DNA of 64,000 nt from Asanoa ishikariensis (GCF_900107455.1 NZ_FNQB01000003.1:1426001-1490000); one strand, 5' to 3'; positions 9,643 to 18,434 are shown, counted from the first letter of the stretch. Translations and numbers: made by a program. The notes: generated from the sequence alone by a model not told the origin.

Positions 9643-10265
9643 CCGTCGACGCTCCGCTCGTCGACCGTGGCGAAGAACTCGGCGATCGCGGCCCGCGCCT
9701 CGGAGCCGCCGTCGAACCCGCGCCAGCCTTGCCGCAGCGTGCCGACGAGCTCGTAGCAGACGTCGATGGGCACCAGGTGGCACGAGCCTTCGTGCGCGGC
9801 GCCGGGCGCGGCCCGGCGGACCAGCAGCGCCTCGACGTCGGGCCGCAGTGTCGCGAGCTCCGGGTGGGCGGCGAGCACCCCGTCCCAGGCTTGCAGGGGT
9901 AGCTCCGACTCGGTGGCGCCGGCCGGGCTCGGGTAGAAGGCGACCAGGCGCTCCTGCACCGAGTTCTGGAACAGGAACGCCAGCCCGACCGGGATGTCCA
10001 GCGCGTCGAACGCCGGGCCGTCGGCTGACACGGCCGGGAAACGCAGGTAGCGGTCCGGCACCGCGCGGTAACGCTGGTCGGCGTCGCCGGTGAACAGCAG
10101 GTAGCAGGGCCGGCAGGCGCACATCAGCGCGCGCCCCTCCACGTGCACGACGTGCCCGTGCACGTCCGCCACCGGCTGCGCGCAGAGGTCGCAGTGCTCA
10201 CCCGGAACCCGCGGCGCGGGCCGGTCCCGGCTGATCCGGCGCAGCGCGCCCAGTGCCGGGCTCAC
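9639..10265 (-). CDS. DUF5947 family protein with zinc-ribbon-like cysteines
   Basis: A 208-residue protein starting at a GTG that overlaps the previous stop (GTGA). Near the N-terminus it has CDLC and, about 20 residues later, CACRPC, a Cys pattern suited to a zinc or iron site. The rest (VGLAFLFQNSVQERLVAFYPSPAGATES) fits the DUF5947 family of hydrogenase operons. Given the cysteine knuckle it could bind a metal or mediate contact with the NifU-like partner encoded just upstream. Function unknown. Confidence 0.72.
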   Translation of the reverse strand: MSPALGALRRISRDRPAPRVPGEHCDLCAQPVADVHGHVVHVEGRALMCACRPCYLLFTGDADQRYRAVPDRYLRFPAVSADGPAFDALDIPVGLAFLFQNSVQERLVAFYPSPAGATESELPLQAWDGVLAAHPELATLRPDVEALLVRRAAPGAAHEGSCHLVPIDVCYELVGTLRQGWRGFDGGSEARAAIAEFFATVDERSVDG

Positions 10266-10813
10266 GGCGCCTCCGCGGGTGCCGGCCCGACCCGGCTGAA
10301 CAGCGAGCCGACCGGGATGATCGTGCCGGCGGACCGGTCCGGCTCGACCACCTCGATGGTCACCACCTCGGGTGCGGCGTCGGCGATGGCCGACTCGACC
10401 GCGGCCTTCAGCGGCGCGGAGGAGCAACCGCTGGCGGTGAGCCGGACGCGGGCGATCCCCTCGGCCGTGATGTCGATCAGCGCGGCCTCGCCGGCCGGCG
10501 CGACCGCTTCGAGAGCCTTCGCCACGCGGGTCGAGGCGCTCTCCGGGTGCAGGTTGTGCACGAGCAGCAGGCTGGCGACGAGTTCGTCGGCGGCGAGCGC
10601 GTCGAGCACGTCGTCGGACAGCGCGCCGCGTTCGTGCAGCAGTTCCAACAGCCGCTCCAGGCCCGCGCCGTACAGGTCGACGACGAGGCGGACCAGTTCC
10701 TCGGCCCGCTGCCGGGCCACCGCACCGCCGGCCGCGCTCGCCGTGATCAGTGCCTCGATGCGGTCTCCGGCCCCACGCCAGTCGGTGGCGGCCACCTGTT
10801 CCACAGTGGTCAC
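10262..10813 (-). CDS. NifU C-terminal domain-like protein
   Basis: A 183-residue protein. The first 100 residues are helical; residues from about 105 resemble the NifU/Nfu C-terminal fold (LTASGCSSAPLKAAVESAI). Nfu proteins carry a CxxC pair that bridges an iron-sulfur cluster between two subunits; here only Cys130 remains and the second position is Ala. So cluster binding, if any, must differ from classical Nfu. The GTG start overlaps the hhyL stop as GTGA. Context suggests a dedicated iron-sulfur or assembly partner for the hydrogenase. Confidence 0.75.
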   Translation of the reverse strand: MTTVEQVAATDWRGAGDRIEALITASAAGGAVARQRAEELVRLVVDLYGAGLERLLELLHERGALSDDVLDALAADELVASLLLVHNLHPESASTRVAKALEAVAPAGEAALIDITAEGIARVRLTASGCSSAPLKAAVESAIADAAPEVVTIEVVEPDRSAGTIIPVGSLFSRVGPAPAEAP

Positions 10814-12600
10814 TCGGCGCCGGCCGACTGTGTGGGCGAGTGCAGCATTTCCAGCTTCTTGCCGTTGCCGAGGTACATGTGCACGCCGCAGGGAAGGCAG
10901 GGGTCGAAGCTGCGGACCGTACGCATGATGTCGATGCCCTTGAAGTGCTCCCGGTCGTTCTCCTCGAAGATCGGCTGACCCTGCACCGCGTCCTCGTACG
11001 GGCCGGGAGTGCCGAAGCTGTCGCGCGGGCTCGCGTTCCACGGGGTCGGCGGGTACGGGTGGTAGTTGGCGATCTTCCCGTCCCGGATCACCATGTGGTG
11101 GGACAGGACGCCGCGCACCGCCTCGGTGAACCCGGCGCCGACACCGTCCTTGGGCACGTCGAACTTCTCCCAGGTCTTGGTGCGCCCGGCGCGGATCTCG
11201 ACCAGCGCCTGCTCGGCGAAGTGCAGCGCGCAGGCCGCCGCGTACGCCTGGAAGTAGGTGCGGGCCCGGTTGCGCTCCAGCGTGTTGCTCCACTGGGGAA
11301 TGCGCCACTCCAGCTCGACCGGGCCCTTGAGGGCGGTCTTCGGGAGGTTGATCTTCACGCTGCGGCCGGTCGACTGCACGTAGCCGATGTCGACCAGGCC
11401 CGCCAGCGCGGTCGACCACAGCCGGGCCAGGGGACCGCCGCCGGTGTCCAGAGCGAGGTAGTCCTTGCCGTCGAACCAGCGCGGCGACATCACCCAGCTG
11501 TAGTTGTTGTCCAGGTCGCGCTTCTGCGGCTGCGGGTTGGTGTGCTGGTTCCAGGGATGGCGCCGGTCGACCGGGTTGCCGAGGGGGTCCTCGGTCACGA
11601 ACATCTCCTGGCCTTCCCAGTCCTGGTAGTAGGACGAGCCGAGCAGGATGCGGATGCCGAGGTTGATCCGGACCAGGTCCGTGGTGACGAGCTTGCCGTC
11701 GACGACGACGCCCGGGGTCACGTACATCTTGCGACCCCAGTCCGTCATGTCCTTGTACTCGAAGTTGCAGTGCTCGGGGTCCTGGAACGAGCCCCAGCAG
11801 CCGAGCAGGATCCGCCGGTTGCCGACCATCTCGTAGCCGGGCAGCGCCTGGTAGAAGAAGTCGAAGAGGTCGTCGTGCATCGGCACGACCTTCTTCATGA
11901 ACTCCACGTAGCGCATCAGCCGGCTCAGGTAGTCGGTCATGAGCTGGATGGTCGCGACCGTGCCGACGCCGCCCGGGTAGAGCGTCGAGGGGTGCACGTG
12001 GCGCCCCTCCATCAGGCAGAACATCTCGCGGGTCATCCGGCTGACCTGCAGCGCCTCGCGGTAGTGCTCACCGGTGAACGGGTTGAGCGCCCGCATGATG
12101 TCGCCGATGGTGCGGTAGCCGTGCGCGCCGGCGCCGGGCGCCTCGGTGCGGTTGGCCATCTCCAGCACGCCGGGGTTGGTCTCGGCGACCATCTTCTCGC
12201 AGTAGTCGACCCCGACCAGGTTCTCCTGGAAGATGTTGTGGTCGAACATGTACTCGGCCGCCTCGCCGAGGTTGACGATCCACTCGGCGATCGCCGGGGG
12301 CTTCACCCCGTACGCCATGTTCTGCGCGTAGCAGGAGCAGGTCGCGTGGTTGTCGCCGCAGATGCCGCAGATCCGGCTGGTGATGAAGTGGGCGTCCCGC
12401 GGGTCCTTGCCCTTCATGAAGATCGAGTACCCGCGGAAGATCGAGCTGGTGCTGTGGCACTCGGCGACGACCCGCTGGTTGAAGTCGATCTTCGTGTAGA
12501 TGCCCAGGCTCCCGACGATGCGGGTGATCGGGTCCCACGCCATGTCCACCAGGGACTCGGTGCCCGTCCCCTGGGCGCGCTGCGGTTGCGTGACCGTCAT
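10810..12600 (-). CDS. hhyL: High-affinity [NiFe]-hydrogenase large subunit (group 1h)
   Basis: A 596-residue large subunit carrying the NiFe centre. The L1 motif is TSRICGICGDNHATC (Cys78 and Cys81) and the L2 motif DPCLPCGVHM (Cys568, Cys571, His574); together they supply the four metal cysteines. This L1/L2 pair is the signature I know for actinobacterial-type group 1h (old group 5) enzymes, which oxidise H2 at atmospheric levels. Cleavage after His574 would release a 22-residue tail, and a matching protease is encoded in the operon. It starts 21 bases after hhyS. Confidence 0.95.
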   Translation of the reverse strand: MTVTQPQRAQGTGTESLVDMAWDPITRIVGSLGIYTKIDFNQRVVAECHSTSSIFRGYSIFMKGKDPRDAHFITSRICGICGDNHATCSCYAQNMAYGVKPPAIAEWIVNLGEAAEYMFDHNIFQENLVGVDYCEKMVAETNPGVLEMANRTEAPGAGAHGYRTIGDIMRALNPFTGEHYREALQVSRMTREMFCLMEGRHVHPSTLYPGGVGTVATIQLMTDYLSRLMRYVEFMKKVVPMHDDLFDFFYQALPGYEMVGNRRILLGCWGSFQDPEHCNFEYKDMTDWGRKMYVTPGVVVDGKLVTTDLVRINLGIRILLGSSYYQDWEGQEMFVTEDPLGNPVDRRHPWNQHTNPQPQKRDLDNNYSWVMSPRWFDGKDYLALDTGGGPLARLWSTALAGLVDIGYVQSTGRSVKINLPKTALKGPVELEWRIPQWSNTLERNRARTYFQAYAAACALHFAEQALVEIRAGRTKTWEKFDVPKDGVGAGFTEAVRGVLSHHMVIRDGKIANYHPYPPTPWNASPRDSFGTPGPYEDAVQGQPIFEENDREHFKGIDIMRTVRSFDPCLPCGVHMYLGNGKKLEMLHSPTQSAGAE

Positions 12601-12621
12601 CGTGTTCTCGGCCTCTCTCTG

Positions 12622-13677
12622 TTACCAGGTGCGCTTCGCGCCGGTGGTCAGTTCGCGGCCGCGCTTGCGCCACTTGGGCTCGCGGTCGAGCGTGTGGGTC
12701 GTGATGCCGCGCAGGCGGCGCATCGTGTTGCCGTAGGCCGCGATCGTGGTCGAGGACAGCTTCGCGCCGGGCGGCTCGTCCATGAACGGCATGAACTTGT
12801 CGGGGAAGCCGGGCATCGTGCAGCCGATGCAGATGCCGCCGACGTTGGGGCAGCCGCCGATGCCGTTCATCCAGCCGCGCTTGGGCACGTTGCACTTGAC
12901 CGCGGGACCCCAGCAGCCGAGCTTGACGATGCACTTCGGCGAGCCGTACTCCGTGGCGAAGTCGGCCTGCTCGTAGTAGCCGGCGCGGTCACAGCCCTCG
13001 TGCACGGTCTGGCCGAACAGCCAGGTCGGCCGCAGGGCGTCGTCCAGCGGGATCATCGGCGCCTGGCCGGTGGCCATATAGAGCAGATAGACCAGCGTCT
13101 CCGACATGTTGTCAGGCTGGATCGGGCAGCCGGGCACGTTGACGATCGGGATGCCGGCCTTGGACTTCCACTCCCAGCCGAGGTAGTCGGCCACGCCCAT
13201 CGCGCCGGTCGGGTTGCCGGCCATCGCGTGGATGCCGCCGTACGTCGCGCAGGTGCCGGTCGCCACGATCGCGGTGGCCTTGGGCGCCAGCCGGTCCAGC
13301 CAGCCGCTCATCGTGATGGGCTGGTCGGTCGCGGGGTTGTTGCCGAACCCGGTCCAGTAGCCCTCGCTGTGCAGCTCCTCGTTGGCGATCGAGCCCTCGA
13401 CCACGAGTACGAACGGGTCGAGCTCGCCGCGGTCGGCCTTGAAGAACCACTCCAGGAAGTCGTCCTGCCCGCCGTTGGGACCGCACTCGAAGTCGATCAG
13501 TGGCCAGTGGACAGCCACCTTGGGCAGACCGGGCAGCGCCCCGAGCGCGATCTCCTCGATGCTCGGCTGGGTCGCGGCGGTCAGCGACACGGAGTCGCCG
13601 TCGCAGCTCAGCCCCGCGTTGATCCAGAGAACGTGGATGAGCGTGTCCTCGGCCTTGATGGCTTCCGCTGTCGGCAT
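12622..13677 (-). CDS. hhyS: High-affinity [NiFe]-hydrogenase small subunit (group 1h)
   Basis: A 351-residue iron-sulfur subunit that relays electrons from the NiFe site. The N-terminal block WINAGLSCDGDS has Asp28 where other families have the second Cys of the proximal-cluster motif; three Cys plus one Asp ligation is established for the actinobacterial-type enzyme of Ralstonia eutropha. Downstream cysteines for the medial and distal clusters are visible (CNVP...CPNVGGICIGC). There is no Tat signal, so it stays cytoplasmic unless anchored. Start ATG with GGGGAAGG upstream. It is the first gene of the leftward operon. Confidence 0.95.
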   Translation of the reverse strand: MPTAEAIKAEDTLIHVLWINAGLSCDGDSVSLTAATQPSIEEIALGALPGLPKVAVHWPLIDFECGPNGGQDDFLEWFFKADRGELDPFVLVVEGSIANEELHSEGYWTGFGNNPATDQPITMSGWLDRLAPKATAIVATGTCATYGGIHAMAGNPTGAMGVADYLGWEWKSKAGIPIVNVPGCPIQPDNMSETLVYLLYMATGQAPMIPLDDALRPTWLFGQTVHEGCDRAGYYEQADFATEYGSPKCIVKLGCWGPAVKCNVPKRGWMNGIGGCPNVGGICIGCTMPGFPDKFMPFMDEPPGAKLSSTTIAAYGNTMRRLRGITTHTLDREPKWRKRGRELTTGAKRTW

Positions 13678-13801
13678 GGTGTCCGCCTTCCCCTGAGCGC
13701 GTCCGGCGTCGCTGAACGTACGTAGCTCGGTGCTCAGAGTAATATCCGACCTACTCGGCAAGTGGGCGCAACGCAGACAAATCTCCGCCGGAGGGACCAA
13801 G
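13678..13801. promoter_or_regulatory. Divergent control region between hhyS and hypA
   Basis: This 124-bp segment separates the leftward hydrogenase operon from rightward hypA-hypB, so it must hold promoters for both. It is less GC-rich than its surroundings around 13738-13752 (GAGTAATATCCGA). I cannot assign -35 and -10 boxes with confidence. A short palindrome ACGTACGT lies near 13717-13726. hypA has a clear GGAGGGACC ribosome site just before its GTG. Confidence 0.55.
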
Positions 13802-14131
13802 GTGCACGAGCTGTCGATCACCCAGAGCGTCGTGGACGAGGTCCGCGCCCGCGCCGGAGAACGACGGGTGCACGCGATCCGGCTGCGGGTCGGCGCGCTG
13901 ACGGCCGTCGTACCCGACGCGATGCACTTCTGCTTCGACCTGGTCAGCGCCGGCACCGTCGTCGAGGGCGCCCGCCTCGACATCGACCTGGTGCCCGGCC
14001 GCGCGGCGTGTCGTGCCTGCGGCGTGTCGTTCGACCTGCCCGACCCCGTGTTGCTGTGCGCGTGCGGCAGCGCCGACGTCTCGGTGCTCGCCGGCCGCGA
14101 GTTGAAGATCGTCTCGATGGAGGTGGGTTGA
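13802..14131 (+). CDS. hypA: Hydrogenase nickel insertion protein HypA
   Basis: HypA (109 residues) delivers nickel together with HypB. The mature N-terminus MHELSITQSVV is canonical; His2 is the nickel ligand. Two CxxC pairs (CRAC and CAC with Cys before it, LLCACGS) form the zinc site. The GTG start at 13802 is chosen over an upstream in-frame ATG because it gives the invariant MHELS start and has GGAGGGACC 6 bases upstream. hypB follows after 3 bases. Confidence 0.94.
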   Translation: MHELSITQSVVDEVRARAGERRVHAIRLRVGALTAVVPDAMHFCFDLVSAGTVVEGARLDIDLVPGRAACRACGVSFDLPDPVLLCACGSADVSVLAGRELKIVSMEVG

Positions 14132-14134
14132 CCG

Positions 14135-14818
14135 GTGTGTGGCACCTGCGGTTGCGCCGATTCTCAGTCACACTCGCATGAGCATGTCTCGCTGGAACAG
14201 AACGTCCTGGCGAAGAACGACGCCATCGCCCGCGACAACCGCGCCTGGCTACGCAAGCGCGACGCGATCGCGCTCAACCTGATGAGCTCCCCCGGCTCGG
14301 GCAAGACCACGCTGCTGGAGCGGACGCTGACGACGCTGGCCCGCGTGCGGCCGGCCGCGGTCATCGAGGGCGACCAGGCCACCTCGCTGGACGCCGAACG
14401 GCTGCGCCGCACCGGCGCGCCGGCGGTTCAGGTCAACACGGGAGCCGGCTGCCACCTCGACGCGGCCCTGGTGCGCTCGGCACTGTCCAGGCTGGACCCG
14501 CCCAACGGCGCGGTGGTGTTCGTGGAGAACGTCGGCAACCTGGTCTGCCCGGCCATGTTCGACCTCGGCGAGCAGCGCAAGGTGGTGGTCATCTCGGTGA
14601 CCGAGGGCACGGACAAGCCACTGAAGTACCCGTACATGTTCGCGGCCGCCGACCTGGTGGTGATCAACAAGATCGACCTGCTGCCGTACGTCGACTTCGA
14701 CGTCGAGCTGTGCGCCAAGAACGCCCGCTCGGTCAACCCGGACCTGGTGCTGCTGACCCTCTCGGCCACGACGGGCGAAGGCCTGCCGGCCTGGTACGAC
14801 TGGATCGCGGCGCAGTAA
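14135..14818 (+). CDS. hypB: Hydrogenase nickel incorporation GTPase HypB
   Basis: A 227-residue G3E-family GTPase. The N-terminus MCGTCGC is the high-affinity nickel CxxCGC motif after the initiator, followed by a short His-poor stretch (SHSHEH), so nickel storage capacity should be small. Walker A is SSPGSGKTTLLE; the base-recognition motif is INKIDLL. The start is a GTG three bases after hypA. It acts in the cytoplasm with HypA and HypC on the HhyL precursor. Confidence 0.95.
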   Translation: MCGTCGCADSQSHSHEHVSLEQNVLAKNDAIARDNRAWLRKRDAIALNLMSSPGSGKTTLLERTLTTLARVRPAAVIEGDQATSLDAERLRRTGAPAVQVNTGAGCHLDAALVRSALSRLDPPNGAVVFVENVGNLVCPAMFDLGEQRKVVVISVTEGTDKPLKYPYMFAAADLVVINKIDLLPYVDFDVELCAKNARSVNPDLVLLTLSATTGEGLPAWYDWIAAQ

Positions 14819-14837
14819 GCGTCAGCGGCTCGGGGGC

Positions 14838-16958
14838 ATGGGGGACCATGACCCGGTGACGACGTTCGATGAGGCCGTGCGGCTCGTCCGCGCCGGGTCG
14901 GTGACCGCCGACTCGGCCGCCGACGGGCTGCTCGCGCGGATGAACGATCGAGAACTGTGCTGGTTGCTCGACGGCGACCTGCCCGTCCGGGCCGCGGTCC
15001 GCCTGCCGGCCCGGATCAAGGCCGGCCCGGTCACCGCCGGCGCGGTCCCCCGGCTGGGGATCCCCGGCATCCGGTTCAGCGACGGCCCGCGCGGGGTCGT
15101 GATGGGGCGGTCGACCGCGTTCCCCGTCACCATGGCCCGGGCCGCCACCTGGGACCCTGCTCTGGAGGAGCGGGTCGGGCTGGCGATGGGGCTGGAGGCG
15201 CGGGCCCGGGGCGCCAACTACTCGGGGGCCGTCTGCGTCAACCTGCTGCGACATCCGGCGTGGGGCCGGGCGCAGGAGTGCTACGGCGAGGACCCGGTGC
15301 TGACCGGGCGGATGGGCGCCGGGCTGACCCGCGGGCTGCGCCGCAACGTGATGGCATGCGTGAAGCACTTCGCGCTCAACTCGATGGAGAACGCGCGGTT
15401 CACGGTCGACGTGGAGGTCGACGAGCACGCGCTGCACGAGGTCTACCTGCCGCACTTCAAGGCCGTCGTCGACGCCGGCGCCGAGTCGGTGATGAGCGCG
15501 TACAACTCGGTCAACGGCGCGTTCGCCGACCAGAACGCGGTGCTGCTCACCGACATCCTGCGCGGCGAGTGGGGGTTCACCGGCTTCGTCACCAGCGACT
15601 GGGTGTGGGGCACGCACGACGCGGTCGACAGCCTGACGGCCGGCCTCGACATCGAGATGCCGCTGCGCATGCACCGGGCCCGCTCGCTGCGCATAGGCAG
15701 CGTGCCACGGTCGGTGGTGGTGCGGTCGGCACACCGGATCCTGCGCACGACCCTGCTGCATTACGCCGGGCGTACGGTCGACGAGCCTTCACCTGATGTG
15801 GTCGCCTCGCCGGCGCACCGTTCACTGGCGCACGAGGTCGCCGTGCGGGGCGCCGTGCTGCTGCGGAACGCACCCGTGTCCGGCGCTGCCGTGCTGCCGC
15901 TGCCGTCCTCGTCGCGGGTGGCCGTGGTGGGCCGGCTCGCTGCCGCGCCGAACCTCGGTGACCGCGGCTCCTCGATGGTCGACCCGCCGTCGACGTCGTC
16001 ACCGCTGTCCGGGCTGCGCACGGTGTTCCCGGACGCGTCCTATGTGGATGGCCTCGACCTGGCCGCCGCGGCGCGGGCCGCCGGGGCCGCCGACGTCGCC
16101 GTGGTCGTCGTCGGGATGGGTCCCACGGACGAGGGCGAGCGGATCACCAACGACGACCCGGCGAGCCTGGCGTTCCTCGGCTTCCCGTTCACCCTGCGGC
16201 CGGTGCAGCGGCTGGCCTCCTGGCTGGCCCGGCGGGTCACCCGGTTCGGGCCGGGCGGCGACCGTACCCGGCTGACCCTGCACCCGCACGACGAAGGGCT
16301 GATCGCCGCGGTGACGGACGCCAACCCACGGACCGTGGTGGTGGTGATCGGCGGCAGCGCGATCATCATGGAGGCCTGGCGGTCGCGGGTGGCCGCGATC
16401 CTGCTGGCCTGGTACCCGGGCATGGAGGGCGGCCGGGCCATCGCCGACATCCTCACCGGGGCGGCCGAGCCCGGCGGACGGTTGCCGGTGGCCATCCCCC
16501 GCGACGCGGCGCACCTGCCGTTCTTCGACGCGTCGGCCCGCCGCATCCGGTACGACGCCTGGTGGGGTCAGCGCAAGCTCGATCGCGACGGGCACCGCGC
16601 CGCGTACCCCTTCGGTTTCGGTCTGGGCTACAGCACTTTCACGATGACGTTGGTCGGCGGCCGCCGGGTGCGGGTCACCAACACCGGCGACCGGGCCGGT
16701 TCGACGGTCGCGCAGGTCTACGCGTTCGACGCGGACGCGGACCGGCCGGTGCCCGTGCTGGTCGGCTTCGCGCGGGTCGCCCTGGACGCGGGTGCTACTG
16801 CCGAGGTGGACGTGGACCTCGACCTGACCCCGACCCGGCAGCGCGACCCGGCGACCCGCACGTGGTCGCAGCGCCCGGGCCGGTGGCAGGTCGTCGCCGC
16901 CGCACACCATCCGGACGTCCTGGACGGCGCCCTGGACCTGGTCAGTCCCACCAGTTGA
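14838..16958 (+). CDS. Glycoside hydrolase family 3 protein (beta-glucosidase-like)
   Basis: A 706-residue GH3 enzyme without signal peptide, so probably intracellular. The TIM-barrel domain has CVKHFALNSMENAR, the NSVNGAFADQN loop and FVTSDW, in which the Asp is the expected nucleophile. The C-terminal alpha/beta sandwich (ADVAVVVVGMGPTDEGE) and fibronectin-like end (YPFGFGLGYSTF) follow. The likely reaction is hydrolysis of beta-glucosides or beta-xylosides from oligosaccharides or glycosides. It starts 20 bases after hypB; an in-frame GTG at 14856 is a possible alternative. Its last 17 bases overlap the convergent gene. Confidence 0.88.
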   Translation: MGDHDPVTTFDEAVRLVRAGSVTADSAADGLLARMNDRELCWLLDGDLPVRAAVRLPARIKAGPVTAGAVPRLGIPGIRFSDGPRGVVMGRSTAFPVTMARAATWDPALEERVGLAMGLEARARGANYSGAVCVNLLRHPAWGRAQECYGEDPVLTGRMGAGLTRGLRRNVMACVKHFALNSMENARFTVDVEVDEHALHEVYLPHFKAVVDAGAESVMSAYNSVNGAFADQNAVLLTDILRGEWGFTGFVTSDWVWGTHDAVDSLTAGLDIEMPLRMHRARSLRIGSVPRSVVVRSAHRILRTTLLHYAGRTVDEPSPDVVASPAHRSLAHEVAVRGAVLLRNAPVSGAAVLPLPSSSRVAVVGRLAAAPNLGDRGSSMVDPPSTSSPLSGLRTVFPDASYVDGLDLAAAARAAGAADVAVVVVGMGPTDEGERITNDDPASLAFLGFPFTLRPVQRLASWLARRVTRFGPGGDRTRLTLHPHDEGLIAAVTDANPRTVVVVIGGSAIIMEAWRSRVAAILLAWYPGMEGGRAIADILTGAAEPGGRLPVAIPRDAAHLPFFDASARRIRYDAWWGQRKLDRDGHRAAYPFGFGLGYSTFTMTLVGGRRVRVTNTGDRAGSTVAQVYAFDADADRPVPVLVGFARVALDAGATAEVDVDLDLTPTRQRDPATRTWSQRPGRWQVVAAAHHPDVLDGALDLVSPTS

Positions 16959-17394
16959 AGAGCAGCTCGCCGAGCGTGGCCGGCTGCCAGAACGCGATCT
17001 GGTCGCGCTCACCGCGATCAAGTGTGGACAGATCCAGCCGGTTCACCCGTGTGCCGAGGGTCTTGCGATCCAGCAGCCGCCACGGAGCTGACAGGTGCAA
17101 TGCGCCCGCCAGTCTCGGTTCGGACCGGAAGGTGAGCGAGCCATCCGGTGGTTGCACCAGCGCCAGCCACGGCAGCAGCTCGTGACAGACCACACCGACG
17201 CGGTCATCGCCGGTCCGGACCATCAGCAGGTGGAAATTCGGCGTGACGCCCGCGGCCTCGAACCCCTCGACTTTGCCACCGACCTCGAGCACCGCCGCAT
17301 GAACCACCGTGCGGAAGGCCAGCACATCGGTGGACTTCGGCGAGCCCGCAGCCGCGTCCCAGAAGCCGGTCGCACCTCGCGGAAGCGAGATCAC
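16942..17394 (-). CDS. Conserved hypothetical protein (150 aa)
   Basis: A 150-residue protein of unknown function. The C-terminus ATLGELLFNWWD is a conserved ending that I have seen in other actinobacterial hypothetical proteins. A central block (GVVCHELLPWLALVQPPDG) is hydrophobic but not a membrane helix. The GTG start overlaps the stop of the DUF1707 gene (GTGA), so both are translated together. The 3' end overlaps the convergent GH3 gene by 17 bases. Confidence 0.65.
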   Translation of the reverse strand: MISLPRGATGFWDAAAGSPKSTDVLAFRTVVHAAVLEVGGKVEGFEAAGVTPNFHLLMVRTGDDRVGVVCHELLPWLALVQPPDGSLTFRSEPRLAGALHLSAPWRLLDRKTLGTRVNRLDLSTLDRGERDQIAFWQPATLGELLFNWWD

Positions 17395-17969
17395 CAGCTC
17401 CAGCGCCCCAACCGGAACGGGTAACGAACGATGACCGAACCCGCGGCGCTGCTGCCACTGATCACCAGGTGCGGCGCCGTCCCACCCGGCTCAGGAAACG
17501 ACGGAACCCGGCAGAACGCCGTGCCGGCGGTGGTGGTGAGCCGGTCGAGGTCGGCGGTCGCGCCCGGCGGCAGCACGATGACCGTGTTGCCGGCCTGGGT
17601 CGCCAGCTCGATCTCGACGACCCGCTGGCTGAGCACGGCGTGCCGGAAGTCGAGCTTGACCATGCCCGCCTTACTCCGCACCACCAACTTGCGCGGCACG
17701 GCCCAGCGCCCACCCCGCCGGATCTGCCCGGCATGGCTGCGCAACTCGACGACGATCTCGGTGCCCGTGACGGCCGGGACGGCCCCGCCCGGCAGGTCGG
17801 CGACGAACGGCTCGACCTCACCGTAGGTGCGCGCCTTCAACACCCCGTCGACCCGCTCCTCAAACTCGGCCATCGTCAACCGGCCCTCGGACACCGCCGT
17901 GTTGAGCCGCGCGACCACGCCTTCCCGGTCGGCGTCCGACATCCGGATGTCGCGCTGCTCGGCACTCAC
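17391..17969 (-). CDS. DUF1707 domain protein with LiaF-like C-terminal domain
   Basis: A 192-residue protein. Residues 8-60 are DUF1707 (MSDADREGVVARLNTAVSEG, then GRLTMAEFEERVDGVLKART), a short helical domain common in actinobacteria. The C-terminal part is beta-rich (VVRSKAGMVKLDFRHAVLS, VIVLPPGATADLDR) and resembles the C-terminal domain of LiaF/YvqF-type cell-envelope response proteins. No membrane helix is present. The GTG start gives the typical short stretch before SDADRE. A role in envelope stress sensing is inferred from family only. Confidence 0.75.
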   Translation of the reverse strand: MSAEQRDIRMSDADREGVVARLNTAVSEGRLTMAEFEERVDGVLKARTYGEVEPFVADLPGGAVPAVTGTEIVVELRSHAGQIRRGGRWAVPRKLVVRSKAGMVKLDFRHAVLSQRVVEIELATQAGNTVIVLPPGATADLDRLTTTAGTAFCRVPSFPEPGGTAPHLVISGSSAAGSVIVRYPFRLGRWSW

Positions 17970-18119
17970 CTGGATGACTTTACGGCGCCGAAGCCACGCC
18001 GAACAGCGGTCGCGGGCCGCTCCAGCAGGCGAACGGACGTCGATCTGTCGCCTTTCGGTGGCCGCGAGCCTCGATCGTGGCACGTACGCTGTCGACTGCG
18101 GGCTCGGGACGGAGGGCCG

Positions 18120-18434
18120 ATGTCGAGTTCGGGTTGGCGTGCCGCGGCGGCCGGGGTCTCGGTCGCTCTCGGAGCCGGCGTGGGCGTGGTGACCAACGTC
18201 GTCACCGAGAGCTGGGACGTTGGGCTCCTGGTCGGCCTGATCGCACTCGTGGTCGCCGCCGTCGTCCTCCAGGTGCTGGTGTCGTTGCTCGCCGACCGGG
18301 AAGGCGGGCCGGCCGGCGGCACCATCCAGCTACGGGCGGCCGCGAAGGGGCAATCGAAGATCATGCAGGCCGGACGCGACATCGTCGTCCCGCCCGGCCA
18401 CACCCGCCCCGATGTGGCCGATGACCAGCGTTGA
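18120..18434 (+). CDS. Two-helix membrane protein with C-terminal QAGRD motif
   Basis: A 104-residue protein with two hydrophobic helices (about residues 7-26 and 34-57) joined by a short turn, then a polar tail. The tail carries AKGQSKIMQAGRDI at residues 75-88, almost the same as a motif at the N-terminus of the NTPase encoded next. The ATG has GGAGGG 5 bases upstream. The 3' end overlaps the NTPase gene by 23 bases, so the two are co-expressed. I do not recognise a named family. A membrane-anchored partner or effector of the NTPase, recruited through the shared motif, is the best inference. Confidence 0.7.
   Translation: MSSSGWRAAAAGVSVALGAGVGVVTNVVTESWDVGLLVGLIALVVAAVVLQVLVSLLADREGGPAGGTIQLRAAAKGQSKIMQAGRDIVVPPGHTRPDVADDQR

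Noticed and set aside
10750-13725. A 991-codon plus-strand frame opposite hhyL and hhyS
   Set aside because: The same shadow effect; the opposite strand carries all hydrogenase motifs.
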